DNA from: Clostridia bacterium
GTDB lineage: Bacteria; Bacillota; Clostridia; Christensenellales; UBA3700
Reading direction: 5' to 3'
Assembly: GCA_029067255.1 (NCBI GenBank)
Contig: JAIEEW010000014.1
Coordinates: forward strand, 1-6,973
Length of the DNA: 6,973 bases
In this document: positions 6,954 through 6,973 of the stretch, one piece after another
Layout: every line of letters begins with the position of its first letter
Position numbering within the stretch: the stretch's first letter is position 1
The notes under the pieces: generated by a model
What the model saw: only the letters and a program-made list of their open reading frames with translations
The model's database searches: none
Told to the model about the DNA's origin: nothing
Made by a program: the position numbers and the translations under genes

Positions 6954-6973
6954 GCGCTGGACAGAAAATACTG

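Larger units (their letters stand above)
6886..6973. repeat. Large imperfect inverted repeat (hairpin), 38-nt arms
   Basis: The left arm at 6886-6923 and right arm at 6936-6973 are reverse complements over 38 positions with two mismatches (6898 against 6961, and 6905 against 6954, both purine opposite purine on the plus strand). The 12-nt loop is 6924-6935. The right arm ends on the last base of the window, so the repeat may be longer. It lies 10 nt upstream of the dprA start codon and would form a very stable stem in a dprA leader transcript, if transcription starts above it. No T-run follows the stem on the minus strand, so it does not look like a simple intrinsic terminator for leftward transcription. 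The rightward flank is not visible. It could be a terminator of an unseen rightward gene, a small mobile repeat, an operator, or a contig-end artefact; the sequence alone does not decide. Confidence 0.85.

Noticed and set aside
6886..6973. Rho-independent terminator for the leftward operon
   Set aside because: The stem precedes the operon rather than ending it, and no run of T follows it on the minus strand. A terminator for an unseen rightward gene remains possible but cannot be judged without the sequence beyond the edge.

Overview
The window is a compact, ordinary-looking bacterial housekeeping operon. All six genes lie on the minus strand, so transcription runs from high to low coordinates. 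In that order they are dprA (DNA-uptake/recombination mediator), topA (DNA topoisomerase I), trmFO (folate-dependent tRNA m5U54 methyltransferase), hslV and hslU (ATP-dependent protease), and the 5' part of hisS (histidyl-tRNA synthetase), which runs off the left edge. Gaps between genes run from a 1-nt overlap to 15 nt, and the five genes after dprA have recognisable Shine-Dalgarno sequences. All five complete genes end in TAA.

The order dprA-topA-trmFO-hslV-hslU resembles the Bacillus subtilis smf-topA-trmFO-codV-clpQ-clpY-codY cluster, but the xerC-type recombinase (codV) is missing and hisS follows hslU where codY would be. TrmFO, the B. subtilis-size TopA with three C-terminal zinc ribbons, the short HslV propeptide and the AGGAG-type ribosome binding sites all suggest a Bacillota (Clostridia-like) genome. 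That assignment is inference; no rRNA or other decisive marker is present.

Region by region: 1-571 is hisS with an in-frame TAG at 38-40, 586-1908 hslU, 1910-2443 hslV, 2446-3750 trmFO, 3750-5840 topA, 5856-6875 dprA. Positions 6876-6973 are non-coding and dominated by a large inverted repeat (38-nt arms, 36 matched) that ends on the last base of the window. No intergenic stretch exceeds 100 bases, and I see no RNA gene, CRISPR array or insertion sequence.

The genes do not form one pathway. They combine DNA handling (dprA, topA), tRNA biology (trmFO, hisS) and protein quality control (hslVU). I found no convincing new multi-gene system. Two things deserve a second look. One is the amber codon inside the essential hisS gene, where the frame clearly continues in a HisRS-like way after the stop. 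The other is the long hairpin 10 nt upstream of the dprA start, which contains four symmetrically placed CAGTAT hexamers. Both sit at window edges, so contig-end artefacts are the main alternative.
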